Source of the DNA: Mesorhizobium koreense
Lineage (GTDB): Bacteria; Pseudomonadota; Alphaproteobacteria; Rhizobiales; Rhizobiaceae
Assembly: GCF_031656215.1 (NCBI RefSeq)
Contig: NZ_CP134228.1
Location: forward strand, 496,001 to 560,000
Reading direction: 5' to 3'
Length of the DNA stretch: 64,000 nucleotides
Shown piece after piece: positions 44,901-51,572 of this stretch (position 1 is the first letter of the stretch; each line of letters opens with the position of its first letter). The position numbers were made by a program, and so were the translations under genes. The notes below the pieces were generated by a model. That model was not told the origin of the DNA. It saw only the letters and a list, made by a program, of their open reading frames with translations, and made no database searches.

Positions 44901-45039
44901 CGCGCACATGGACGCTTATCTGCGCAGCCTTCGCCAGCAGGTCCGGCGCATCCTAACCGAGCATGGTATTGGCGAGACGAAGGCAATCCGCGAGAAAGTC
45001 GAGGAGTTTGCCATTCACGCCTATGGAGGCGGTGTCTGA
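41995..45039 (+). CDS. hsdR: Type I restriction enzyme endonuclease/translocase subunit
   Basis: 1014 residues. The nuclease domain PD-(D/E)XK is seen in RIPDIVLFVNGIPLVVIEAKSP (IPD near 123, EAK near 140). The motor domain has Walker A TQGSGKSLTMVFLALK near 280, DEAHRTQ near 381 and GFTGTPIKSTDKDTY. The C-terminal part from about 780 contacts the methylase. It overlaps hsdS (ATGA) and the following metallopeptidase gene by 1 bp. No disruption seen, so restriction should be functional. Confidence 0.95.
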   Translation: MSEYRLAEKPALDMLAALGWQVLPPAQALAMREEENRTILKPVLIDALRTLNGIGAEDAEAIYNDLATLSDNEEWQRKLRGGYSRRLTGENRDRPIALIDFKNQSRNIFHVTNQFRVATQRPRIPDIVLFVNGIPLVVIEAKSPLKTTAKAEEAFEQIKQYERDIPRLFYSNAFNLVTDGMATLYGATGASSQFYALWPDAWPRHRDEFADNLAKDIWCLCEPSRLLDLLAHFIVFETDPETGRKIKKVCRYQQFRAVNKAVSRVALGEHRKGLIWHTQGSGKSLTMVFLALKLKTHLTLDAPTLANPNILVLTDRIDLDDQISKTFVACGLPNPTQCGSVAALREAVNRGGNGQILLSTIFKFAGSKEPIPNSGDWIVLVDEAHRTQEKDLGAFLQATLPDAHFYGFTGTPIKSTDKDTYARFSIAGEGYLDKYGIDDAVRDGATVPILYEGRKTDWAINEAEIDILFDRWFVDLPDDKRDELKRKGLTVASIAKHPERIRLIAMDIWVHFKTVCQPDGFKAQIVAVDREAVILYRAALSTVIAADLQRGGIEVEAAQAKADAMIACVYSKSQEDNKPSENLEIALLRAELEAHYLDNAAEKDVKKRFKAVGQDPQFLIVCDKLLTGFDAPVEHVMYLDKPLKEHNLLQAIARTNRTCTVKLPNGGEIEKPNGRIVDYIGVTSHLDDALQSYRSEDVENAMRDIAILRNDLKEAHARYRAQKRAMGLEGMDEKAAAYAAAKIAAGGREDDWFDLQRLTRAFIGVYGDLSPDPAILEFTAEVKWAAAFLRLATQAISKDESLDHRSYSAKIREMLEQHVHVTGLSTTIRLRNITDPNFADDFDTGEKSEDELHEAFVRKSAELRRITRELVDKNPAQYGRFSERVLEIIRRFEEGQLAAADGLREFEGLTGHIHAEQGAHAELGMDENAFSILRIIETIVPDADHAALQDAAIAIGTVYADAAASQPAFAHMDAYLRSLRQQVRRILTEHGIGETKAIREKVEEFAIHAYGGGV

Positions 45040-45776
45040 TGCCGACGTTGCAGATCGGCCGGAAGGAAATCCCTTACGAGCTTCGCCGCTCGGCTGCGGC
45101 AACGGAGCGTCGTATCACCGTCACGCCGGGCCATGTGGAGGTGCTGGCACTTACCAGCGACAAGGACGACGACATTGCAGGCTTTTTGACACGTAAGCGT
45201 CAATGGGTATTCAACACCGTGCGCGAGATGGAGCGGATTACTGCCAGCCGCCATGCCGTGCCCCGCTTTATGACCGGCTCGAAGATACCGTATCGTGGGC
45301 GGAAAATGCCGCTGACCGTGCGCCGGACCGACGCCGACCTAATTACCACCACCTACCGCAATGGCTTCATCGTCGATCTGCCGCATTGGGCATGGAATGA
45401 GCTCGACCGCGTTGTTGCCACCGAACTCAAGCTCTGGATGAGGCGGCGTGTTCGTCGGGACGTGAAGGAAGTTGCTACTACCTATGGAACGCGGTTCGGC
45501 CTCGTTCCCCGTTCGATTCGCGTTGCGGAATTTCCAAACGGATGGGGATCGTGTGGCCCGGAAGGCAATATTCTCGTTAATTGGCACCTGATCTTCGCGC
45601 CGAAGCAGGTGCTGGACTACGTTGTTATTCACGAGCTTGCCCACCTCAGGCATCGCTCTCATCGGGAAGAGTTCTGGACTTTTCTGAGGTCCATATCACC
45701 CGATTTTGAGCGGCCGAAGGCATGGCTTGAGGCTAACCAAGGCACGTTGACTTCCGATTTCTTGATCGTCGTCTAG
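45039..45776 (+). CDS. YgjP/DUF45 family metallopeptidase (M48-like) coupled to hsdR
   Basis: 245 residues. The zinc motif HELAHLRHRSHREEFW lies near residue 197, preceded by NWHLIFAPKQVLDYVVIHE (IFAPKQVLDYVVIHE is the conserved part). Genes of this family frequently end type I restriction operons, and here the start overlaps the hsdR stop as TGATG, implying fixed stoichiometry. It might process or control the restriction subunit, as proteolysis of HsdR is a known safeguard, but this is inference. Confidence 0.9.
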   Translation: MPTLQIGRKEIPYELRRSAAATERRITVTPGHVEVLALTSDKDDDIAGFLTRKRQWVFNTVREMERITASRHAVPRFMTGSKIPYRGRKMPLTVRRTDADLITTTYRNGFIVDLPHWAWNELDRVVATELKLWMRRRVRRDVKEVATTYGTRFGLVPRSIRVAEFPNGWGSCGPEGNILVNWHLIFAPKQVLDYVVIHELAHLRHRSHREEFWTFLRSISPDFERPKAWLEANQGTLTSDFLIVV

Positions 45777-45868
45777 GGTGGCGACTGCGGAAATCAACGG
45801 TGTTTTGCCTGCCGGAAAGGGGAGCCGAGGAAGGCAGTCAGGGTGATCGTCCCGACTAGACGCAGAAA

Positions 45869-46231
45869 TCAGATCGTTACACTTTCCGGCGGCGGCACGG
45901 TGCACAGATCGATGCGCGACAATTTCCCGTCCTTTAATGCGGCTATTGCTGTGCAGATCGGCCGATGATCCTGAGACAGCACTACGCAAGGGCCACCGCC
46001 ATAGGCCGACCAATAGTCCAGTTCTGCGATTGTCTCGACGCCACTCTGTTTCAGCGTCTCCAGCTTGGCCGTCATGTATTCGGTAAACTCCTCCTTCGAG
46101 GAAATTTCCGCGAGCACAGACTGCGACGCGTAATGGAAATCATCGGCCAAAAGCGGCAGAAAATGGCTTATCTGCAGGGTATTGATCATTTCCGCATAGG
46201 CCTGCAAAGCATCTTCCGCAGTCAGCCTCAT
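45869..46231 (-). CDS. NTF2-like/SnoaL-like domain protein
   Basis: 120 residues. AEMINTLQISHFLPLLADDFHY at the start and the later TAKLETLKQSGVETIAELD fit the cone-shaped NTF2-like fold. The ATG at 46231 has an excellent CAGGAGG site; the frame is open upstream without support. It is convergent with the metallopeptidase gene. Ligand and role unknown. Confidence 0.6.
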   Translation of the reverse strand: MRLTAEDALQAYAEMINTLQISHFLPLLADDFHYASQSVLAEISSKEEFTEYMTAKLETLKQSGVETIAELDYWSAYGGGPCVVLSQDHRPICTAIAALKDGKLSRIDLCTVPPPESVTI

Positions 46232-46446
46232 GACGCCTCCTGATTTTTCTATGATGGGATGGTGTTGAGGGTAGAACATTATGCCAAAAAGCATAAGATT
46301 TCCAGATAGATCAAATGCTTATCGTAGATATGGGTAGAGCAGAAACCACCGCTTCCGGTGCAGTTTCGTGCCGATTCACATGGAGAGGGTAGCATCGTAA
46401 TATCGGGTTGAATTGGAGAGCCCGCCAGACGAACGGGATCAATCCC

Positions 46447-46737
46447 ATGATCGGTGACCCGCAGACCCCAAGCCAGACGAAATGGCATTTCGGCATTGAT
46501 TGGCCGGGGAAGAGATGTGGCGCGAAGACGCGTCAAGGAACGGCGTGCCTGAAGCCGGCACTATCAGGAAGAAAGCGTTGTCAGCTCCACGGAGGCCGTG
46601 CCGGTGCGCCGACCGGTATGCGGAATGGCAACTACAAGCACGGCCGCAACACGAAAGAAGCGATAACCACACGCCGTGCCGCGATAGCTCGCATCCGGGC
46701 GCTGGTCGCCCTCGGAAAAGCGGCTGGGCTCTATTGA
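46447..46737 (+). CDS. HGG-motif small basic protein
   Basis: 96 residues. KRCGAKTRQGTACLKPALSG followed by RCQLHGGRAGAPTGMRNGNY is the motif of small proteins common in phages and islands of alphaproteobacteria, with three cysteines and a histidine that could bind zinc. The rest is basic and helical. The start is uncertain: an upstream TTG at 46408 is in frame. Possibly nucleic-acid binding; unproven. Confidence 0.65.
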   Translation: MIGDPQTPSQTKWHFGIDWPGKRCGAKTRQGTACLKPALSGRKRCQLHGGRAGAPTGMRNGNYKHGRNTKEAITTRRAAIARIRALVALGKAAGLY

Positions 46738-46829
46738 TCTGCCGTGTAAGTTGTCTGTGCGGCCTGTCGTAGGGCGGTATCGGCCACCGGGCAGATGGAC
46801 AATTCACCGTAAATGTTTACCCTCGACTT

Positions 46830-47639
46830 ATGGGGGAGCATCCGGCGCATATTGTTTTCACGCTGGACACGAAAGAGCCTATTGAAATCGGCGATTTCGT
46901 AAAGGCGTTTTCCGGCCTTGCCGACGAGTACAAGCGGCATGTGCACGAGGTCGCTCCCGACCTCTCCGAATCCTCACATATGTTCGTCCGCAAGATTGAA
47001 TCCGGCTCGATTGTCGCCGATCTGGTTCCGATCATTCACGCGATCATCAACGATATGGACAAGGCCTTAGTCGTTGAAGAGTTCGTCCGCAAATACGGTG
47101 GCCGATTCCGTGCTTTGATCGCGGGCAACAGAAATGATCAGCCACGTACAAAAGCAGAGTTCCAGTCGTTTTCCGACACGATACAAGCCATCGCGAACGA
47201 CCCGAAGGGCAGCGCAATCATAGAGGCGGCGGTCTTCAAAGATGGGAAAAAAGAAATAACGGCGGCATTCAGGTTCAACAGCCAACAAGCTCGTGAAGCC
47301 CGACTAGAGATCGAAAGCCGGCGGCGCGAGATGGAGAAGCAGGAGGCATCTGATCACGAACGGGTGCTTATGGTCTTTACTCGCTCAGATGTGAATAAAG
47401 CCGATATCGGCAAACGCTCGGGAGAACGCGTCAAGATTGAAGAAGTTTCGGACAAATCCCTTGCCCTGATGTACGGTTCGGCATTGGCCGAGCATCGGAT
47501 TAAGCATGAAATCCGAGAGGCTGACGAGAACGTCTACAAGAAGGGCTTCGTCGTGGACGTGAACGTGCGACGAAGAGAAGGCAGGCCAGTAGCTTATTCC
47601 GTTACCAACCTTCACGACGTGATTGACCTGCCCGAATAG
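46830..47639 (+). CDS. Unknown protein, 269 residues (island)
   Basis: No signal peptide or membrane segment. The N-terminal half (VFTLDTKEPIEIGDFVKAFS, then RKIESGSIVADLVPIIHAI) looks like a mixed alpha/beta domain with a GSIVADL strand. A helical, charged linker (ARLEIESRRREMEKQEASD) leads to a C-terminal beta-rich domain (LMVFTRSDVNKADIGKRSGE, KGFVVDVNVRRREGRP). I do not recognise the family. It stands between the HGG protein and the convergent primase gene. Confidence 0.65.
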   Translation: MGEHPAHIVFTLDTKEPIEIGDFVKAFSGLADEYKRHVHEVAPDLSESSHMFVRKIESGSIVADLVPIIHAIINDMDKALVVEEFVRKYGGRFRALIAGNRNDQPRTKAEFQSFSDTIQAIANDPKGSAIIEAAVFKDGKKEITAAFRFNSQQAREARLEIESRRREMEKQEASDHERVLMVFTRSDVNKADIGKRSGERVKIEEVSDKSLALMYGSALAEHRIKHEIREADENVYKKGFVVDVNVRRREGRPVAYSVTNLHDVIDLPE

Positions 47640-47763
47640 CTCGCATCTTGCGTTCGCTTGCACGGCAGAGAGCCCGCTATTTTGCTGTGTCGGGCCTTCC
47701 GTTCGTGTCTCCAATTCGGAGACGAACATAACGGGACAGTAAGTCCCGCCCCTTTCAGGAGAG

Positions 47764-49017
47764 CTATGCACACCATCTGTACTGGCTGAGCATACGCCTT
47801 GTTTTCGTCTTTCCCCCGGTTCTGATGAGACTGATCAGGCCATGCCGGATAAGAACGTCAATTGCGTCAGCCACACGATTTGATCCCCAGCCAAGCACTT
47901 CAGCGGTCGCCTTCTGCGGGATCGTAAAGGTGTCTTTATGGGAAACGTTCGCCCGCAAATATGCGTACAGGTAGAGCGCCCCGGGAGCAGACTTGAAAGA
48001 TTCGATCACGTCCTTCCCGAAAGGAAGAAGAACCTTCTGTTCACCGCGAACGAATAGCCTGTCTTCGGACTTATATTTGATAACGCTCTCGGCAATTCCC
48101 GCGACCTCATGGGTAGGGAGAGGTTTACGGAACCCCCTATTCAGTTCAATCGCGCGAGCACGTATGTTGTCCGCCGAAAGCCTGCTGGCCCTGCGAAGCA
48201 ACTCACGAAACAGCGCGTCGTTTCGCTCTCCTTTATCTGCTTCAGCAATGTGGGCCGGCACTTTCCCCTTGGCCGCTGTAGACACGACTGTGTGCCCAGC
48301 AGCTTTCGCCGATTGGACGGCGGTCTTCATCATAGTTGCCGCGAGAAGCGTTTTTCGGTTCTGCGTTTCCTCCGTCAGCCAATCCGTCAAATATTCTACG
48401 GCACGCTCATCCACGAACGGCACGTCCTGAAATTCATGGTCCAGCAGACATTCTTCAGGCCAACGATAGGGTTTGCCCGTGGACGGGTGAACGCCAACCA
48501 CGACGCAAACCTTGTTGGCGCTCAGGATGTCCACCTCACCATAGTGTTTCGAACCAATGGGCCATCGAAGGCGATAGAAAAGCGTTCTTCTGGGCCACTG
48601 GCCGACGCGGATGAACGGGGTTGCCCCGAGCGCGCCGCGTACCATAGCCTCAATTCTGTAGGCACGATCTTCGTCATCGGCGTCGATATCGATTGCAAGC
48701 AACTTGCCTGTACGTACACCTAAATTGGCTTCAGCAATCTCCTTTTTCTGGATGAAGTTACGGATCGCCTGCTGACCGAGAGGACGGCTGTTCCAGTTTC
48801 GCACAGCCGGCTTCTTGCCCGTCAACGGTACGGGTTGGAATCCGCGCCGGAGGGCGCTCAGCGCACCGTCGCCAAACGGGCCAGCAAACGTGACCAGCCC
48901 GAGAGAACCGGCATTGTCTTTGTTTTCATGCGGGAGCGTGACAGGCCCGTCCGCCGAAGGTGTGGGGGACGAGTCGCCGTTTGTCCGAAGCGGCTGGCTA
49001 TCAGGCCCTACGCGCAA
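47764..49017 (-). CDS. Primase-polymerase (prim-pol, AEP superfamily) protein
   Basis: 417 residues from a TTG at 49017. The prim-pol domain (about 45-215) has GFQPVPLTGKKPAVRNWN, the catalytic pair in LLAIDIDADDED, and a later VDILSANKVCVVVGVHPSTG loop. A PriCT-like helical region follows (GERNDALFRELLRRASRLSA), and the C-terminus ends in a winged-helix-like segment (TAEVLGWGSNRVADAIDVL). No helicase domain is attached. It likely starts replication of the excised element or of a helper-dependent form. Start codon uncertain: no ATG and no clear ribosome site nearby; coupling to the AlpA gene 13 bp upstream is possible. Confidence 0.8.
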   Translation of the reverse strand: MRVGPDSQPLRTNGDSSPTPSADGPVTLPHENKDNAGSLGLVTFAGPFGDGALSALRRGFQPVPLTGKKPAVRNWNSRPLGQQAIRNFIQKKEIAEANLGVRTGKLLAIDIDADDEDRAYRIEAMVRGALGATPFIRVGQWPRRTLFYRLRWPIGSKHYGEVDILSANKVCVVVGVHPSTGKPYRWPEECLLDHEFQDVPFVDERAVEYLTDWLTEETQNRKTLLAATMMKTAVQSAKAAGHTVVSTAAKGKVPAHIAEADKGERNDALFRELLRRASRLSADNIRARAIELNRGFRKPLPTHEVAGIAESVIKYKSEDRLFVRGEQKVLLPFGKDVIESFKSAPGALYLYAYLRANVSHKDTFTIPQKATAEVLGWGSNRVADAIDVLIRHGLISLIRTGGKTKTRRMLSQYRWCA

Positions 49018-49030
49018 GGAGGCTGGCCTA

Positions 49031-49246
49031 CTAGCCGTGCGTACCCGAGCGCTTGGCCACCGTAGGCAAGGTGGTCAGCCACCTGTCCGCGTCAGATTTC
49101 AGGATGAGGGTACGTTTGCCGAGCTTGCGGGCAGGGAGCCGCCCAGCAGCAATCTCGGCATACGTCTTGGTCCTGCCGATGCCGTAGCACCGGCAAAAAT
49201 CATTGATTGTGTAGGCCTGAATATATGTCAGCATATCCGTCACCAT
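49031..49246 (-). CDS. AlpA/excisionase-like helix-turn-helix protein
   Basis: 71 residues. INDFCRCYGIGRTKTYAEIA, then LPARKLGKRTLILKSDADRW, is the MerR-like winged helix of AlpA and excisionase proteins. In P4-like elements such proteins activate the integrase gene or direct excision. An inverted repeat overlaps the start region and may be its operator. The alternative start is the ATG four codons later (49234). Confidence 0.85.
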   Translation of the reverse strand: MVTDMLTYIQAYTINDFCRCYGIGRTKTYAEIAAGRLPARKLGKRTLILKSDADRWLTTLPTVAKRSGTHG

Positions 49247-49260
49247 TCAGATGGATATGC
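49231..49260. promoter_or_regulatory. Inverted repeat over the AlpA-like gene start
   Basis: GCATATCC (49231-49238) and GGATATGC (49253-49260) are exact complements 14 bp apart, spanning the AlpA start codon. This could be an autoregulatory operator or the target of another island regulator. Confidence 0.45.
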
Positions 49261-49278
49261 ATGTGATCGCAGGAGGAG

Positions 49279-49419
49279 ATGCCGCTTTCTACGAAAACAA
49301 ATCTCGATTTAATTACGGAATTTATTGCGAGGAGAGGCAGAGAACCGGTAGAGACGCATGGCAGGGGCATGCTGTATCTCTTGCAACCTTCCGAGCATTT
49401 CACGCAGATGTTGCTATAG
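49279..49419 (+). CDS. Possible small protein in the AlpA upstream space
   Basis: A 46-codon frame (MPLSTKTNLDLITEFIARRG, ending HFTQMLL) follows GGAGGAG, though the spacing to the ATG is shorter than usual. A competing frame of 58 codons starts at 49251 (MDMHVIAGGD). At most one is real. The sequence resembles a short amphipathic helix protein. No other content was seen in the 185-bp interval between the AlpA gene and the next gene. Confidence 0.25.
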   Translation: MPLSTKTNLDLITEFIARRGREPVETHGRGMLYLLQPSEHFTQMLL

Positions 49420-49431
49420 CGTCCGATTAAC

Positions 49432-49968
49432 TTAAGCTTCTTCCTCTTCAATGGCATTCTGGAGGTCGCTCATCGCCTGCGCGTAGGCAGGGTCGGCCTT
49501 AATCGCAGCCATGTCTCGCTCGAAATCGTCCCAAAACGCCTGCCGTTCCTCAGCCGGCAAGCTATCGAATTCATCCTGCCACGCCTGATGATGAGCCTGC
49601 GCCGCCGCCATCTCACTTCGGTAGGAGCGGACCAGATTTTCAATGGTGCGCTTTTCTGATCCATATTCATCCGCCAACGCGGAATAAGCCTGACCAATGG
49701 GCGTTGGTTTCCCGTCTTTCCCCTTCCTATTCCTTATACGTTCAAATTCCTGACCGATCTCATGCCAGAGCGAATCAAGCCGCCCCCCATGAGGGCGACC
49801 GCGTAGCGCCTTTACATTAGGATCGAGGATGTCGGCCGCAATCTGACCGATGCCACCAAGCAGGCGAAGCTGCTCCGCCAGATACTCGCGTGCGGCATTC
49901 TGCCCGCGCTCCTTCCTGAGCCAGTGATATGTGGCAGCCTGCGGATCATCATCAAGGAAGTCTGTCAT
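49432..49968 (-). CDS. Unknown protein coupled to the integrase gene
   Basis: 178 residues, acidic and largely helical, without recognised domain. RERGQNAAREYLAEQLRLLGG and GKPTPIGQAYSALADEYGS (the latter resembles a helix-turn-helix segment, followed by KRTIENLVRSYR) suggest a DNA-binding or recombination accessory protein. Its ATG overlaps the integrase stop (TGATG), so it is made together with the integrase. Confidence 0.6.
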   Translation of the reverse strand: MTDFLDDDPQAATYHWLRKERGQNAAREYLAEQLRLLGGIGQIAADILDPNVKALRGRPHGGRLDSLWHEIGQEFERIRNRKGKDGKPTPIGQAYSALADEYGSEKRTIENLVRSYRSEMAAAQAHHQAWQDEFDSLPAEERQAFWDDFERDMAAIKADPAYAQAMSDLQNAIEEEEA

Positions 49969-51158
49969 CAGGCACTCTTCAGCGGGACAATTTTCGCGCT
50001 CTTTTCATCGCCATAATTCGCCCATGACTGCATGAGATCGCGGCGCTTCGCAAGCGCATCGGTCCGCCGATAGGCCTGTTCCGTAGCATCCCCCACACGA
50101 TGGGCGAGAGCCGCTTCAGCGATCTCACGAGCGAAGTGCGTTTCATCGCCCGCCCAATCCCGGAACGATGACCGGAAGCCGTGAACGGTGTAGTCGTTCG
50201 CCTTCATCCGACGCAAAAGCATTTCCATGGCCGCCGACGACAGCGGACAATTTGTCCGGTGGCCCGGAAATACGTATTCCGAGACGGGCGTTTCCTTGAG
50301 CGTTTGTATTAGGGAAAGAGCCTGATCAGAGAGCGGAACGCGATGTTCCCGACCAGCCTTCATCCGATCAGCGGGAATCGTCCATATCCCTTGCTCCAGA
50401 TCGAATTCCGACCATTGAGCATGGTAGACCTCTCCGGACCGTGCAGCGGTCAGGATCAGAAACTCCAGTGCCCGAGCCGCCATGGCCTCCGAGGCACGAA
50501 GCCGGGCTATGAACGCGGGCAACTGCCTGAATGGCATGGCCGCATGGTGCCCTCGGGATAGACGCTGCCGGGGTGGCAGCACATTCTTCAGGTGGCCACG
50601 CCAAAGCGCGGGGTTTTCCCCTGTTCGCCAGCCCTTTGCCTTCGCGAAGTCCAGTACGCGTTCGATGCGGCCACGGAGGCGGGAGGCGGTTTCCGGCTTA
50701 TCCTGCCAGATGGGGTTGAGCACCGACAACACGTCGTCGGTGGCAATCAGCGAAACGCGTTTCGAGCGTATGGGCTGGCAGTACTCCGTCAACGTCATGC
50801 GCCACTGCGCCCGGTGCTTCTCGTTGCGCCACGAGCCTTCCATCGATGACAGGAACTGATCGGCACATTCACCGAATGTCGGTTCGGCCGTCTTGTTTCG
50901 CTCGGCAATAGGATCGCCGCCCGCCGCAACCGCTTCCCGGCATTTGCCCGCTTCGGTCCGTGCGTTTGCGAGCGACACAGCCGGATAGGCACCCAGCCCC
51001 ATTTCGCGCCGCTTTCCTTGCCGTACCCACATGAACAGCCAAGATTTGGTGCCCGATGGTGAGACGTTCAAATAGAGGCCGCCGCCGTCGCTGTGTCGGC
51101 CCGGCTTCAGGTTTGAAGACCTCGCCTTCACTTCGGAGAGCTTGTGCAGTTGCGCCAT
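49968..51158 (-). CDS. int: Tyrosine recombinase/integrase (P4 type)
   Basis: 396 residues. The N-terminal DUF4102 arm-binding domain (GGGLYLNVSPSGTKSWLFMW), a core-binding domain and the catalytic domain are complete, with Arg240 (TAARSGEV), His326 and Arg329 (HGFRSSF), His353 (ALAHRVGD) and nucleophile Tyr363 (QAYRRTD). It integrates and excises the island at tRNA-Ser. The candidate arm repeat at 51163-51180 lies directly in front of the start, so Int may control its own gene. Confidence 0.96.
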   Translation of the reverse strand: MAQLHKLSEVKARSSNLKPGRHSDGGGLYLNVSPSGTKSWLFMWVRQGKRREMGLGAYPAVSLANARTEAGKCREAVAAGGDPIAERNKTAEPTFGECADQFLSSMEGSWRNEKHRAQWRMTLTEYCQPIRSKRVSLIATDDVLSVLNPIWQDKPETASRLRGRIERVLDFAKAKGWRTGENPALWRGHLKNVLPPRQRLSRGHHAAMPFRQLPAFIARLRASEAMAARALEFLILTAARSGEVYHAQWSEFDLEQGIWTIPADRMKAGREHRVPLSDQALSLIQTLKETPVSEYVFPGHRTNCPLSSAAMEMLLRRMKANDYTVHGFRSSFRDWAGDETHFAREIAEAALAHRVGDATEQAYRRTDALAKRRDLMQSWANYGDEKSAKIVPLKSA

Positions 51159-51162
51159 TCCA

Positions 51163-51180
51163 TCCCCACTTTCTTCCCCA
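51163..51180. promoter_or_regulatory. Candidate integrase arm-binding site, right
   Basis: TCCCCACTTTCTTCCCCA matches the left arm site (37390-37407) at 16 of 18 positions, in the same orientation. An inverted TGGGGA follows at 51188-51193. Lying between the integrase start and attR, it could bind Int both for recombination and for autoregulation. Confidence 0.45.
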
Positions 51181-51302
51181 TTTATGAGTGGGGATAATCG
51201 CGTATGATGATGGACCGTGGCGAACCGAATGGCAAGCCGGATGCCAGAAATCTGGGCGTCTCACGAACTTCCGAGAACAATGATGGCCAGTAGTATGTCG
51301 GA

Positions 51303-51316
51303 CTTTCTCTCCGCCA
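51303..51316 (+). other. attR core: copy of the tRNA-Ser 3' end
   Basis: CTTTCTCTCCGCCA is identical to the last 14 bases of tRNA-Ser(GGA), 145 bp from the integrase start. It marks the right boundary of the island. Excision between the two copies would leave an intact tRNA followed by CTTCTTCC. Confidence 0.75.
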
Positions 51317-51572
51317 CTTCTTCCTAAGATATTATAATTGTTCTGTTTTCTATGGATCTAGGCCATCGTTCTCATGACGGCGGCTTCATGGCTGCATCGA
51401 TGGAAATCGCCATAGGTCCATTATTTAATACCATCCTGAGCAATCCCGTCTTCAATTATTGAACAGACAATCCGGGATAGCGCCTCTTTCTTATCGACGA
51501 CGGCCGATTAGCTTTCTGTGATCGAGAGCGCCGATCCTGTTCTATGGGAGATCGGCCAAGAGGAGAAGAAAG

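Larger units (their letters stand above)
37336..51316. mobile_element. Integrated island (about 14 kb) in tRNA-Ser(GGA) with type I restriction-modification cargo
   Basis: The element is bounded by the 14-bp repeats at 37322-37335 and 51303-51316. It encodes a tyrosine integrase at the right end, a primase-polymerase, an AlpA-like regulator, a complete hsdMSR system with a YgjP metallopeptidase and several unknown proteins. No capsid, tail, relaxase or conjugation genes are present. The content resembles phage-satellite or small integrative elements with defence cargo. The left 1.8 kb is clearly richer in A+T than the chromosome. Confidence 0.8.
51159..51572. other. Island right edge and attachment site region, no gene
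   Basis: This 414-bp interval holds the integrase upstream region, with TCCCCA/TGGGGA repeats at 51163-51194, then attR, then about 250 bp of chromosomal sequence without a recognisable gene before the dioxygenase. The chromosomal part is unusually A+T-rich for this genome. Confidence 0.6.

Noticed and set aside
49251-49427. 58-codon plus-strand frame (MDMHVIAGGD) as a gene
   Set aside because: It overlaps the AlpA inverted repeat and a competing frame, lacks a ribosome site and shows no domain; at most one of the two short frames could be real.
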